From Flavobacteriales bacterium (GTDB lineage: Bacteria > Bacteroidota > Bacteroidia > UBA10329): a stretch of 64,000 bases of DNA. A program made the position numbers and the translations under genes. Below the pieces are notes generated by a model. The model searched no databases. It saw nothing but the letters and a program-made list of their open reading frames with translations, and was not told where the DNA came from. Below, piece after piece: positions 9,051-18,421 of the stretch. The stretch covers positions 1-64,000 of the forward strand of contig JAIOYO010000008.1 in assembly GCA_021741075.1 (NCBI GenBank), in the 5' to 3' direction. Numbering within the stretch: the stretch's first letter is position 1; each line of letters opens with the position of its first letter.

Positions 9051-10031
9051 ATGAAAGAAGTACAATTCAGAGAAGCGCTTCGCGAAGCGATGAGTGAAGA
9101 AATGCGAAGAGACGAAACCGTCTTTTTGATGGGAGAGGAAGTGGCCGAATACAACGGAGCTTACAAAGTGAGCCAAGGCATGTTAGATGAGTTTGGAGAA
9201 AAGCGAGTGATTGACACGCCTATCGCAGAACTTGGTTTTGCAGGAATTGCTGTTGGAGCTGCCATGAATGGATTACGTCCGATTGTGGAGTTCATGACCT
9301 TCAATTTCTCGTTGGTTGCTATTGATCAAGTGATTAATTCTGCCGCCAAAATTTTGCACATGTCTGCAGGTCAATTCGGTGCTCCCATGGTCTTTCGTGG
9401 ACCAACGGGTTCTGCTGGTCAATTAGGTGCGCAGCACTCGCAAGCGTTCGAGAATTGGTATGCCAACTGTCCTGGATTGAAAGTGGTAGTTCCTTCCAAT
9501 CCTGCAGATGCGAAAGGACTTTTGAAATCGGCTATTCGCGATAATGATCCTGTCATTTTTATGGAAAGTGAGCAGATGTATGGCGATAAAGGGATGATTC
9601 CGGAAGGTGAATATTTGATTCCTATTGGAAAAGCAGATGTGGTCAGAAAAGGGAAGGATGTAACAATTGTTTCTTTTGGAAAGATTATGAAAGTGGCGAA
9701 TGCAGCCGCTGAAGAATTGGCCAGAGATGGTATTGAGGCGGAGGTTATTGATTTGAGAACCGTTCGTCCGATTGACTTCCCAGCAATCATAGAATCAGTC
9801 AAGAAGACCAACAGATTAGTCATTGTAGAAGAGGCGTGGCCGTTGGCTTCCATCTCCTCAGAAATAACCTATCAGGTGCAGAAAGAGGCCTTCGACTTTA
9901 TGGATGCGCCTGTAAAACGAATTACTTGCAAGGATACTCCGTTGGCCTATGCTCCTGCTTTTGTAGAGGAGTGGCTGCCGAATGTAAAGGATACCGTAGA
10001 AGCGGTGAAGGCGGTTCTATATGTGAAATGA
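9051..10031 (+). CDS. pdhB: Pyruvate dehydrogenase E1 component, beta subunit
   Basis: The ATG at 9051 gives 326 residues, starting MKEVQFREALREAM as in other E1-beta proteins. An earlier ATG at 9006 lies inside lpxB and would add an unrelated tail. Family motifs include MGEEVAEYNGAYKVS, GFAGIAVGAAMNGLRPIVEFM and the C-terminal transketolase domain. E1-beta binds thiamine diphosphate together with the alpha subunit and decarboxylates pyruvate in the PDH complex. No alpha subunit is adjacent, which is a common arrangement in Flavobacteriia. A branched-chain 2-oxoacid E1-beta is a possible but less likely alternative. Confidence 0.9.
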   Translation: MKEVQFREALREAMSEEMRRDETVFLMGEEVAEYNGAYKVSQGMLDEFGEKRVIDTPIAELGFAGIAVGAAMNGLRPIVEFMTFNFSLVAIDQVINSAAKILHMSAGQFGAPMVFRGPTGSAGQLGAQHSQAFENWYANCPGLKVVVPSNPADAKGLLKSAIRDNDPVIFMESEQMYGDKGMIPEGEYLIPIGKADVVRKGKDVTIVSFGKIMKVANAAAEELARDGIEAEVIDLRTVRPIDFPAIIESVKKTNRLVIVEEAWPLASISSEITYQVQKEAFDFMDAPVKRITCKDTPLAYAPAFVEEWLPNVKDTVEAVKAVLYVK

Positions 10032-10157
10032 TTTTCGCGCAACGACAAAGTACGTTTTGCAAAGGGGGCACAGAAATCTACTTTTTTCTTGGACTATTTT
10101 AATAAAAAGAATCTGTGTAGGCCTGAATTGAGCCTCATGACAACACGCTCAATGAAA

Positions 10158-10742
10158 TTATTTTTTCCTGCGGTTCAACTCGTCTCGAATCAGTGTTGCT
10201 TCTTCATAATCTTCATTTGCCAAAGCAGCATGAAGAGATTCTTCTAGTTCTTGTTCAGTGAATTGTGTGAATCCGCCCTGATTAACAGGGGTGTCATCCT
10301 CAATAGATATGGCACGAATTCCTGTTCCATCAGCTTCTTTTTCGAAGGCTGCGGCATTGAGGATGAATTCGTGGGTGTAAATAGGGCATTTAAATCGAAC
10401 GGCAAGCGCAATGGCATCGGAAGGGCGACAATCAATTTCTACTTCATTTTTACCATCGTTGCAGACAATCTTTCCATAGAAGACACCATCTACAAAATTG
10501 TAGATGATGACTTCTTGGATATCAATATTGAATTGTTGCGCGAACGTGCGGAAAAGATCGTGGGTCAATGGCCGTGTAGGAGCCATGTTTTCTAGCTCAA
10601 TGGCAATGGCTTGAGCTTCTGAACTGCCAATAATAATTGGCAACCTGCGCGTACCACCTTCTTGCTCCAGAACCAAGGCGTAAGCGCCCGTCTGTGTTTG
10701 GCTGTACTGCAGCCCGTATATGCTCATTTTGATTTTATCCAT
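10158..10742 (-). CDS. Bifunctional nuclease family protein (DUF151 plus UVR motif)
   Basis: Residues 1-130 form the bifunctional-nuclease (DUF151) domain, with typical LPIIIGSSEAQAIA and VEIDCRPSDAIALAVR motifs. The last 45 residues form a UVR-like helical hairpin (QELEESLHAALANEDYEEA), as found in UvrB/UvrC and ClpC. This two-domain layout of about 200 residues is the normal form in Bacteroidota. The family is credited with DNase/RNase activity in plants, while the bacterial role is not settled. It lies 32 bp downstream of etfA on the same strand and may share its transcript. Confidence 0.88.
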   Translation of the reverse strand: MDKIKMSIYGLQYSQTQTGAYALVLEQEGGTRRLPIIIGSSEAQAIAIELENMAPTRPLTHDLFRTFAQQFNIDIQEVIIYNFVDGVFYGKIVCNDGKNEVEIDCRPSDAIALAVRFKCPIYTHEFILNAAAFEKEADGTGIRAISIEDDTPVNQGGFTQFTEQELEESLHAALANEDYEEATLIRDELNRRKK

Positions 10743-10774
10743 GCAGCAATCCGCTATGCGGAACCAACCTTAGT

Positions 10775-11746
10775 TTATCCGTTGGCTGACTTGAATTTAC
10801 GAAAAGCTTCGTTCAAACGAGGAACGACCTCAAACGCGTCTCCAACAACACCGTAATCGGCAGCTTTGAAGAAAGGAGCTTCAGGATCCTTATTAATCAC
10901 AACAATTACCTTACTTCCGTTCACACCAGCTAAGTGCTGAATAGCGCCAGAAATACCGATGGCGATGTAAAGATTTGGACGAATGGCAACACCCGTTTGT
11001 CCAACGTGCTCATGGTGAGGTCTCCAACCAATATCGGCAACCGGACGCGAACAAGCAGTTGTTGCTCCAAGGATTTCAGCCATTTCTTCAACCATTCCCC
11101 AGTTCTCTGGTCCTTTTAAACCGCGACCAGCAGAAACAACTAATTCGGCTTCTGGCAATGGAACAACCTTGCTGTTTCCACCTTTCACTTCTTTTACTGT
11201 AATTCCTGAATTGATTCCGCTTACATCTACAGAGAAAGATTCTACAGAAGCAGATCCTTCACCAGCTTTTACACCAAAAGCGTTTGGAAGGATAGAAACA
11301 ATTTTTTCATCGCTAAGGATGTTCACTTGTGCGTGTGCTTTTCCTGAGAAAACGTTTTTGCTTACCACAAATCCGTTTGAAGTATCTGGCAACGAAGTAA
11401 CGTTGGTTACCAATCCTGCACCGGATTTTGCAGATAAGCGTGGGGCAACGGCTTTACCAGTTGAATCGTGTGCGAACACAACCACCTTTGCACCAATTTG
11501 GTTAGCTGCAGCTACAATGGCTGCAACCACTTTTTGTGGGTCAGAAGACGAAACAGAGGCATCTGTTACGTTTAAAACCTTTTTTATACCCACGGTTCCA
11601 AGAACTTCGGCATTGCTTGCGTTTAAAGAAAGCGCAACAGCTTCTCCGCCCAAGGCAGATGCTACGTTGACTCCGTATTGAGCCGCTTCTAACGATGATT
11701 TCTTAACCTCACCATTCTTTGTATCTACTACAATAAGTACTGACAT
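10775..11746 (-). CDS. etfA: Electron transfer flavoprotein, alpha subunit
   Basis: The 323-residue protein has an N-terminal ETF domain and the C-terminal FAD-binding signature (VVSAGRGLKGPENWGMVEEMA and IAIGISGAIQHLAGV). ETF-alpha/beta is a soluble FAD heterodimer that takes electrons from acyl-CoA dehydrogenases and passes them to the respiratory chain. etfB lies 33 bp upstream on the same strand, giving the usual etfBA order. Confidence 0.95.
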   Translation of the reverse strand: MSVLIVVDTKNGEVKKSSLEAAQYGVNVASALGGEAVALSLNASNAEVLGTVGIKKVLNVTDASVSSSDPQKVVAAIVAAANQIGAKVVVFAHDSTGKAVAPRLSAKSGAGLVTNVTSLPDTSNGFVVSKNVFSGKAHAQVNILSDEKIVSILPNAFGVKAGEGSASVESFSVDVSGINSGITVKEVKGGNSKVVPLPEAELVVSAGRGLKGPENWGMVEEMAEILGATTACSRPVADIGWRPHHEHVGQTGVAIRPNLYIAIGISGAIQHLAGVNGSKVIVVINKDPEAPFFKAADYGVVGDAFEVVPRLNEAFRKFKSANG

Positions 11747-11779
11747 CTTAATTATTTTTTGATCGTTCGTAAATCGGAC

Positions 11780-12520
11780 TTAGATAGATTTTGCCTCTTC
11801 GTGTAAGAGTCTAACCAATTCGTCCATGTTCTCAGCGTCAACCAACTTCACAGCCGATTTTGGCGCAGGAAGACCGTACTTTACATAGGCAGTCTTAGCA
11901 GTAGCACCACTAGCAGCAACAACCGTCAACGGCTTAGTGCGTGCAGCCATAATGCCACGCATGTTAGGAATACGTTGCTCTGCCATTCCTTTAGCAGAAC
12001 TTGCAACGAAAGGCAATTTTACCTCAACCACTTCAACACCACCTTCGGTAGTCCTGTCCATTGTTGCAACACCACCGTTTACTTCCAATTTAGAAGCAAG
12101 CGAGATGTAAGGCAGGTTCATGAACTCGGCAAGCATGCCGCCCACTTCAGAACCGTTGTAGTTGATGGTTTCTTTTCCAAGAAGCACCATATCAAATCCT
12201 TTATCGGCAGCGTAAGCAGCAATTTCTTTTGCAATTACGTACGAATCGGTAGGGTTTACATCTACTCTCACCGCTTCGTTTGCTCCTAGTGCAAGAGCTT
12301 TTCTAATAACTGGGTCAGAAGTTGCGTCTCCAACGTTGATAACGGTAACCGAACCGCCACTTGTTTCGGTAAGTTCAAGTGCGCGTACAAGCGCATACCA
12401 TTCATCGTATGGGTTCACAATCCATTGGATTCCTTCTTCGTTGAATTTTGAATCTCCATCCGTGAAGGCAATCTTGGACGTGGTATCAGGCACTTTGCTG
12501 ATAGGTACTAAGATTTTCAT
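11780..12520 (-). CDS. etfB: Electron transfer flavoprotein, beta subunit
   Basis: The 246-residue protein starts with MKILVPISKVPDT and includes the conserved NPYDEWYALVRALEL and VLLGKETINYNGSEVGGMLAE motifs of ETF-beta, which carries the AMP site. It is the first gene of the etfB-etfA transcript on the minus strand and partners the alpha subunit in fatty-acid and amino-acid oxidation. Confidence 0.95.
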   Translation of the reverse strand: MKILVPISKVPDTTSKIAFTDGDSKFNEEGIQWIVNPYDEWYALVRALELTETSGGSVTVINVGDATSDPVIRKALALGANEAVRVDVNPTDSYVIAKEIAAYAADKGFDMVLLGKETINYNGSEVGGMLAEFMNLPYISLASKLEVNGGVATMDRTTEGGVEVVEVKLPFVASSAKGMAEQRIPNMRGIMAARTKPLTVVAASGATAKTAYVKYGLPAPKSAVKLVDAENMDELVRLLHEEAKSI

Positions 12521-12834
12521 GCTATATAAATTGAATTACTGTTTTCTAAAATCGAGCGCGAATTTAAGGATTAAGAAGTGGATTCTCTAGCTAAGTTTGG
12601 TCGGGTTAAGTATGCATTATTAACCATCAAAAAGAAGGATTGTTTTGATTTCAAGAAACTCGAGAACCGTTCCGTTCGAAAGTACATTCGCCACTTTAAT
12701 CTTGGTAATTGAGTAAAGTTTTATGGTACTTCTGTGTAATTACTTGTGCTAGATTCTTTTTCTGCTCCGTGTTTATTTGAAACAGAATAGTTTGTAATCT
12801 TATGGTGAGAAAACCAAATTAATACCAATAAAAC
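12521..12834. other. Gap of 314 bp between divergent etfB and the NeuD-like gene
   Basis: No reading frame of interest and no clear hairpin. The gap must hold both divergent promoters. I see TAAATTCG on the minus strand (near 12560), a near match to the -7 consensus for etfB, but no exact TAnnTTTG for the plus-strand gene. Confidence 0.4.
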
Positions 12835-13470
12835 ATGCTAGTAGCTGGATTAGGAGGAAATTGTAAAGATGCGTTGATTGATATGCTCAATCAGTTCGGT
12901 AAGGAAGGTGTTACCTTTTACACAGATGTAGCAGATGATGCCAATCTATCGTTTTTCAGAAAGCATGGCCTCCAATTGGCGGTGGGGCCCGAGGAGGCAA
13001 TTCGGCATTTTAAAAACAAAGGTCCAGAGTTTTTCTCCATCATTGGAAACAACCAGCATCGCGCCAATCAAGTGGCTAGACTAGAGCAACTAGGAGGGAA
13101 CCCCGTTTCGTATATCAGCACTACAGCCATGGTCAACAAGGATTTTTCTATTATATCGGACCGCAACGTAATCATTATGCATTATGCAAACATTAGTGCC
13201 GATGCCATTATTGACGAAGGCGCCATTATTTACGCCTATACCGCTATTGCGCATAATGTGCATGTAGGTAAGTATGTGTTTTTTAGCGCGCATTGCGCAG
13301 TAAGCAATGCCAGCATAGGCCAGTTTACTTTTGTTGGTCTCAATGCTATGATAAATCCTGGAGTAACCGTTGGAAGCAACTGCATAATTGGCGCCAATGC
13401 ATACGTGAACAAGGATGTGCCAGATGGTGCAACAGCTTATGGTGTACCGGTAAAGATTAAGGTGCCATAA
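12835..13470 (+). CDS. NeuD/PglD-like sugar acyltransferase with hexapeptide repeats
   Basis: The 211-residue protein has an N-terminal small alpha/beta domain starting with a glycine-rich turn (VAGLGGNCKDAL), then from about residue 95 a left-handed beta-helix made of hexapeptide repeats (for example DAIIDEGAIIYAYTAIAHNVHVG, split over several rungs). It ends with a KDVPDGATAYGVPVK cap typical of sugar O- or N-acetyltransferases of the NeuD/PglD group. These modify sugar precursors for surface polysaccharides. No other glycan genes are nearby, so its substrate is open. It has no same-strand partner. Confidence 0.8.
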   Translation: MLVAGLGGNCKDALIDMLNQFGKEGVTFYTDVADDANLSFFRKHGLQLAVGPEEAIRHFKNKGPEFFSIIGNNQHRANQVARLEQLGGNPVSYISTTAMVNKDFSIISDRNVIIMHYANISADAIIDEGAIIYAYTAIAHNVHVGKYVFFSAHCAVSNASIGQFTFVGLNAMINPGVTVGSNCIIGANAYVNKDVPDGATAYGVPVKIKVP

Positions 13471-13573
13471 TTGCCCTTTTGCGGTGGTAGTTTTACGCGT
13501 TGATTGCGTACCTAAACGGTCTAGGCATGTATAGTGACGGCACTGCTGTCCACGGTTGACGGGGAGGTTCTAA

Positions 13574-14662
13574 TTACCCTTCGCCCGTCAGGGCCTTTAC
13601 CACTTTAAACTGGTTGAAGAACTCGCCAACAAACACGCGGCCAATGCTGTAGGTGGGCACGGCTAGAATCATCCCGGCAATGCCAGCTACGTTTCCGGCC
13701 ATAAGAATAACGAGGAAAATCTCGAGCGGGTGTGCCTTTACGCTTTGCGAATAGATGTAGGGTTGCAACAGGAAATTGTCGAGCAACTGTGCGGCTGCGT
13801 ACACGATAGACATTTGTCCGGCTAGGCTGAGCATTTGGGCCACATCGAGCCCTTCGGCATTGGTGGTTAGCCCAATAGTAATACCTACGGCTGCACCAAT
13901 AATTGGCCCCACGTAGGGAATCACGTTAAACAGGCCGGCAATGAACCCAATGAGGATGGCATTATCTATTCCAACTATGGCTAATCCAACGGAAACGATG
14001 GCCATAACGATGGCTACTTCGATAATGACACCGATGAAGTAACGGGTGAGGAGTTCTTTGCTTTTGTGCAGGACTTTGCCAATACGTTCTTCATACTCAT
14101 TGGGCACTAGGGTCATAATCATGTTCTTGAAAAGTCCTTTGTCTTTGAGAAAAAAGAATGTGATGAAGGTGATGGCAAAAAAGGCGATAAAGATGTCGCC
14201 CGTGAGGCCGAGCGCGTACTGCACGCTATCGCCCACGGCAGAAATATCGAATAGGTTGGTGAGTAGTTTTTTGAGTTCCAACTCAAGCACAATGGGTGCT
14301 TCGGTTAGGTTGTATTGATTGATGTAATCCTGCGCCAGTTGAATTGGTCCTTGAATATTGGCGAGGGTTTCTTCTACACTTACGTTAGAGAGTTTGCGCG
14401 CCTCATCTGCCACCATCGGAATAATGGCGCTGATGATGCCTCCGAAGAAGGAAAGCAATCCGAGGATAGTAAGAGTGGCGGCCAATGCACGCGGCATTTT
14501 CCTTCCTTTTATTTCCAGATTAACGAGGAAACGAATAATGGGCTCACCGATAAGCGAAATGACTCCTGCCACCAAAATGTAGGCTATTATGGTATGGAAA
14601 TACCATGCAAGCACCAAAAGGAGTAGGAGAATGGGAAGGTAGATCCAGTTGCGGTTTTTCAT
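13574..14662 (-). CDS. AI-2E family (PerM-type) membrane transporter
   Basis: The 362-residue protein has about eight membrane helices in the arrangement of the AI-2 exporter family (two at the N-terminus, a polar region of about 80 residues, then five or six). It includes the conserved GLFNVIPYVGPIIGA motif near residue 245. Family members are linked to autoinducer-2 export or to sodium/proton exchange, and the substrate cannot be told here. It lies on the same strand downstream of ftsZ, separated by an inverted-repeat element (14675-14799). Confidence 0.88.
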   Translation of the reverse strand: MKNRNWIYLPILLLLLVLAWYFHTIIAYILVAGVISLIGEPIIRFLVNLEIKGRKMPRALAATLTILGLLSFFGGIISAIIPMVADEARKLSNVSVEETLANIQGPIQLAQDYINQYNLTEAPIVLELELKKLLTNLFDISAVGDSVQYALGLTGDIFIAFFAITFITFFFLKDKGLFKNMIMTLVPNEYEERIGKVLHKSKELLTRYFIGVIIEVAIVMAIVSVGLAIVGIDNAILIGFIAGLFNVIPYVGPIIGAAVGITIGLTTNAEGLDVAQMLSLAGQMSIVYAAAQLLDNFLLQPYIYSQSVKAHPLEIFLVILMAGNVAGIAGMILAVPTYSIGRVFVGEFFNQFKVVKALTGEG

Positions 14663-14674
14663 TGGGAAATTGAT

Positions 14675-14799
14675 TTAACCGCAAAGACGCGGAGGTTTTT
14701 ACGCGGAGAGCGCAAAGGTCAAGAAAGTGATTAAAACGAAAAAGCGCAAAGCTCTGCGAAGGAATTCCTTTGCGAAAGCTTTGCGCTCTTTGCGGTTAA
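14675..14799. repeat. Inverted-repeat element between ftsZ and the AI-2E gene
   Basis: The outer arms TTAACCGCAAAG (14675-14686) and CTTTGCGGTTAA (14788-14799) are perfect inverted copies. A second stem lies inside: AGCGCAAAGCT (14743-14753) pairs with 14777-14787. The CCGCAAAGACGCGGAG type sequence resembles intergenic repeats common in Bacteroidota. No protein is encoded. It may also end or attenuate the dcw transcript after ftsZ. Confidence 0.6.
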
Positions 14800-14806
14800 G
14801 AATAAT

Positions 14807-16924
14807 TTAATCTACCGACTGATGCAGGAACTCGTTACCATCGCTCAATCCGCCACGTCTGTTGCCGTTCTCATCGGTTTGGTCTGTGTCGCGCACATCA
14901 AAACGTGTAACAGAACTTTCAGATGAATGAGGTGTGTCGTTCAGGTTTACGTTGCGTCTTTTAAAAGCAGGAACGTTTTCCAATTCGGCCAAGTTGCTTG
15001 GCGAGCGGAAACGCTGGTTCATGTTTCTTAGACGCTCCATTCTTTCTGCCTGCTTACGTTGCATTTCCTCGGTATCTATTCCGTTATCAAAACGGTTTTC
15101 GATTGGCTCTGTACGGGTAATGAGTTTTGGCTGTTCGGAAAGTCCGTTTCCGAATGTCTTTTCGGCAGCAACAGGCTCATCATCATACAAACCGAAAGTT
15201 TTGGTTTCGTCCTTGGCATTTGGAAGGTCGGCTTTTAATTCGAATTCAAATTCGGTAGCTGTTTCTGTGGTGATGATGTCGTCATCTACATTATCGTCCT
15301 CTTCAACCAATGCAAACAGATCTTTGGTAATCTCCGAAGCAGGTCGTCCTTTAAATAAGGTGAAGGGTGGTACTTCGGTTTCATCTTCAACTTCCTCGGT
15401 ATTTTCCATTACGGGAAGTTCGTTCACTTCTGTTTCTGAATTTAGTTCGAGGTCAGTTTTGGCAAGAATGGCAAGGTTAGCGTCTAACTCACCAGTCATT
15501 TCAAATTCGCTGCCATCATCATCATCTTCGTCTTCATCGTTGTAAAGCGGAAATTCTTCGCCATCCTTTATGCCAATCATTTCGGGAGCTTCTGCATCGA
15601 GCAACGCGTTTAGTTCGGCATCAGTTTCATCCACCTTAAACGCCATGATAGAAGCCTTCACTTCTTCGATGCTATCGTCTAAAAGAGAATGTTTGATGAC
15701 TGGAGTTTCGGCAATTGGCTCCATCTTCATGTTAGTTGAAGGCGTGGTCAATTCATCCGTTGTATTCAAGGTTGTGTTCGGAGTAGAATTGAAAAGAACT
15801 GGCCGCTGCGTAAGCCCAGCAGGTATGGAGGATCTCTGCTCAGGTGCTTGCGTTGGCGCAGTAGTTTGGGCCTTAGGAGTTTCTACTCTTGTTGGACGAT
15901 TGTACAAATCGTGCTTAATAACGTTCTCCTTTCCAGTTACTTTCTCTAGTTTCTCCCCAGAAAAACCAGTTGCAATAACGGTAAGCGTAAGCTTATCGCC
16001 AAGCTCTTCATCGGTGCCGTTACCCCAAATAACATCGGCATCCATACCTGCTTCTTCCTGAATGTAATCGGTTATTTCAGCAACCTCATCCATTGTGACT
16101 TCTTCCAATCCAGAGCTAATGTACAGGAGGATGTTGCTAGCTCCGTAAATGTTATTGTCGTTGAGAAGAGGAGAGGCCAACGCCTGCTCTACAGCTTTAA
16201 TGGCACGGTCTGGGCCAGAAGTAGTTGCTGATCCCATGATGGCCACGCCTGAGCTTGTCATAACGGTACGAACGTCTTCAAAATCCACGTTCACGTAACC
16301 CTCCACCGTGATGATTTCGGCAATGCCTTTGGCGGCAATGGTTAACACATCATCGGCCTGTCCGAAAGCTTCGCTAAGTTTCAGATTTCCGTACATCTCG
16401 CGCAGCTTGTCGTTTGAGATTATGAGCACGGTATCTACGTGTTTCTTTAATTCTTCCAAACCGTAATCGGCTTGCATCTTTCGCTTTTTTCCTTCAAATC
16501 CGAACGGAATTGTGACGATACCCACGGTCAGGATTCCCTGCTCGCGTGCCGCTTCCGCAATAACGGGGGCAGCACCTGTTCCTGTTCCACCACCCATACC
16601 TGCAGTAATGAAAACCATTTTGGTATCTGGACCAAGGATTTCCTTGATGTCGTCTAAGTTTTCGATAGCCGCATTACGGCCCACTTCGGCCTGTGCTCCT
16701 GCACCGCGACCTTCTGTTAGGCTAGAGCCCAACGCAATCTTCTTCGGCACAGGACTCATGTCCAACGCTTGCTGGTCCGTATTACAGACTACGAAGTCTA
16801 CACCTCGAATGCCTTGTTTGTACATGTGGTTTACAGCATTTGAGCCGCCACCACCTACTCCGATCACTTTGATGATCGAGGTTTCCTCTTTGGGGAGATT
16901 GAAATTCATCATTTCCTTAGCCAT
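14807..16924 (-). CDS. ftsZ: Cell division protein FtsZ with a very long acidic linker
   Basis: Residues 1 to about 325 form the tubulin-like GTPase, with the GGGGSNAV nucleotide loop near the N-terminus, the GGGTGTGAAP tubulin signature near residue 110 and the NVDFEDV T7-loop region. Residues from about 340 to 640 form a low-complexity, acidic, presumably disordered linker. A conserved C-terminal-peptide-like motif (VPAFKRRNVNL) lies about 60 residues from the end, and a second short motif (NEFLHQSVD) closes the protein as in other Bacteroidota. FtsZ polymerises into the Z-ring. At 705 residues it is nearly twice the E. coli length. It is the last gene of the dcw cluster, 105 bp after ftsA. 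Confidence 0.97.
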   Translation of the reverse strand: MAKEMMNFNLPKEETSIIKVIGVGGGGSNAVNHMYKQGIRGVDFVVCNTDQQALDMSPVPKKIALGSSLTEGRGAGAQAEVGRNAAIENLDDIKEILGPDTKMVFITAGMGGGTGTGAAPVIAEAAREQGILTVGIVTIPFGFEGKKRKMQADYGLEELKKHVDTVLIISNDKLREMYGNLKLSEAFGQADDVLTIAAKGIAEIITVEGYVNVDFEDVRTVMTSSGVAIMGSATTSGPDRAIKAVEQALASPLLNDNNIYGASNILLYISSGLEEVTMDEVAEITDYIQEEAGMDADVIWGNGTDEELGDKLTLTVIATGFSGEKLEKVTGKENVIKHDLYNRPTRVETPKAQTTAPTQAPEQRSSIPAGLTQRPVLFNSTPNTTLNTTDELTTPSTNMKMEPIAETPVIKHSLLDDSIEEVKASIMAFKVDETDAELNALLDAEAPEMIGIKDGEEFPLYNDEDEDDDDGSEFEMTGELDANLAILAKTDLELNSETEVNELPVMENTEEVEDETEVPPFTLFKGRPASEITKDLFALVEEDDNVDDDIITTETATEFEFELKADLPNAKDETKTFGLYDDEPVAAEKTFGNGLSEQPKLITRTEPIENRFDNGIDTEEMQRKQAERMERLRNMNQRFRSPSNLAELENVPAFKRRNVNLNDTPHSSESSVTRFDVRDTDQTDENGNRRGGLSDGNEFLHQSVD

Positions 16925-17029
16925 GTTTCCTCCGATTTATGGTTAGTATTAATTATTTGGGTTTCTATTCAGGTTGTAGGCTTCGTGCCTAACGTTATTC
17001 TTTTTTCGTTTTCTCTTTATTCCTTGGAA

Positions 17030-18421
17030 TTAATCAATTCCTTCGTTCATCCACTTCTCTAGCTTGCTCTTGAAGTTTGCTAGGCCGCCAAAAACGCTGC
17101 TTCCGCTTTTTTCTTCTGCCACTTCGCGCGCCACTTCTTCTGCTTCGGTGATAGTATTCTTTGGTTCTTCCACTTCTACTGCCTTCGGAACTTCTTTTTT
17201 AACGATGGGTGTGCCTTCTCGGCCTTCCGCCCAATCATCAACGGTCAGTCCGCGCGCAGCTAGTTCATCTCTAAATTCTAGTCCTTTCATTACCAACCCA
17301 ACACCAGTTGAGAAGATGGGGCTGGTAACTTCCTCAGAATTGCCACTGGCAAGATGTTCGTTCGGGAAACCGACACGCACATCCATTCCCGTTACGTATT
17401 CCATCAGTTGCGGAAGGTGTTTCAGCATGGCGCCACCACCCGTCACCACGATTCCGCCAATGAGTTTTTTCTCGTAGCCAGAATTCTTAATCTCGTAATA
17501 CACGTGCTCAATAATTTCTTCCATTCGAGCTTGAATGATGCTCGCTAGATTCTTCAGGCTGATTTCTCTCGGCTCACGTCCTCTCAAACCAGGAATAGAA
17601 ACGATTTCGTTGTCTTTTGCCTCAGTTGCCAATGCCGAACCGAACTTCACTTTCAGCAATTCCGCTTGATGCTTGATAATGGTGCAGCCTTCTTTGATGT
17701 CTTCCGAAATGATGTTTCCACCAAATGGAATTACAGCCGTATGGCGAATGATATTGTCTTGGAAGATGGCAATGTCGGTTGTTCCACCACCGATATCAAC
17801 CAGCACAACTCCAGCTTCCATTTCTTCATCATTAAGAACGGCAGCCGAAGAGGCCAATGGCTCCAGAATCAATTCTGTCACCTGCAAGCCAGCTTTGTGG
17901 GCGCAACGGTGGATGTTCTTTCCAGCGGCAACCTGTCCCGTGATGATGTGGAAATTGGCCTCTAAACGGATGCCGCTCATTCCCACAGGGTTCTTAATTC
18001 CCTGCTCGTTATCCACAATATACTCTTGCGGAAGCACGTGAATAATCTCCTCACCAGGAAGCATTTGGAGCTTGTACATATCGCGGATGAGATTGCGAAC
18101 GTCCTCTTTGCTTATCTCCGTATCCAGCGAGTCGCGCGTGTAAATACCACGGTGCTGCAACGACTTGATGTGCTGACCCGCGATACCGACATTCACATAC
18201 TTGATCTCGATTCCCGTCTTATTCTCGGCCTCTTCCACGGCAGTTTTTATCGACTGAACCGTCATGTCGATGTTTGAAACAACGCCACGGCTTACGCCCA
18301 ACGATTCTGATTTACCGATACCAAGGATCTCAATCTTGCCATGCTCATCCCTGCGTCCAACGATGCAAGCAATCTTGGTTGTTCCGATGTCTAGTCCTAC
18401 TACGATGTCTGAATTTTCCAT
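17030..18421 (-). CDS. ftsA: Cell division protein FtsA
   Basis: The 463-residue actin-fold ATPase has phosphate-1 (VGLDIGTTKIACIVG), the SHS2 insert typical of FtsA, phosphate-2 (VLVDIGGGTTDIAIF) and the adenosine motif (GGIVVTGGGAMLKHL). The C-terminal helix (about residues 445-463, with FKSKLEKWMNE) is the amphipathic membrane anchor. FtsA tethers FtsZ polymers to the inner membrane. The ATG overlaps the ftsQ stop by one base. A glutamate-rich spacer of about 45 residues precedes the anchor. Confidence 0.96.
   Translation of the reverse strand: MENSDIVVGLDIGTTKIACIVGRRDEHGKIEILGIGKSESLGVSRGVVSNIDMTVQSIKTAVEEAENKTGIEIKYVNVGIAGQHIKSLQHRGIYTRDSLDTEISKEDVRNLIRDMYKLQMLPGEEIIHVLPQEYIVDNEQGIKNPVGMSGIRLEANFHIITGQVAAGKNIHRCAHKAGLQVTELILEPLASSAAVLNDEEMEAGVVLVDIGGGTTDIAIFQDNIIRHTAVIPFGGNIISEDIKEGCTIIKHQAELLKVKFGSALATEAKDNEIVSIPGLRGREPREISLKNLASIIQARMEEIIEHVYYEIKNSGYEKKLIGGIVVTGGGAMLKHLPQLMEYVTGMDVRVGFPNEHLASGNSEEVTSPIFSTGVGLVMKGLEFRDELAARGLTVDDWAEGREGTPIVKKEVPKAVEVEEPKNTITEAEEVAREVAEEKSGSSVFGGLANFKSKLEKWMNEGID

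Noticed and set aside
10032..10157. Possible small gene between pdhB and the nuclease gene
   Set aside because: The only open frame there is an out-of-frame continuation over the end of pdhB and has no family features.
14934..15545. Serine-rich open frame on the plus strand opposite the FtsZ linker
   Set aside because: It is the complement of the Glu/Asp-rich linker, which automatically yields a Ser/Phe-rich shadow frame.
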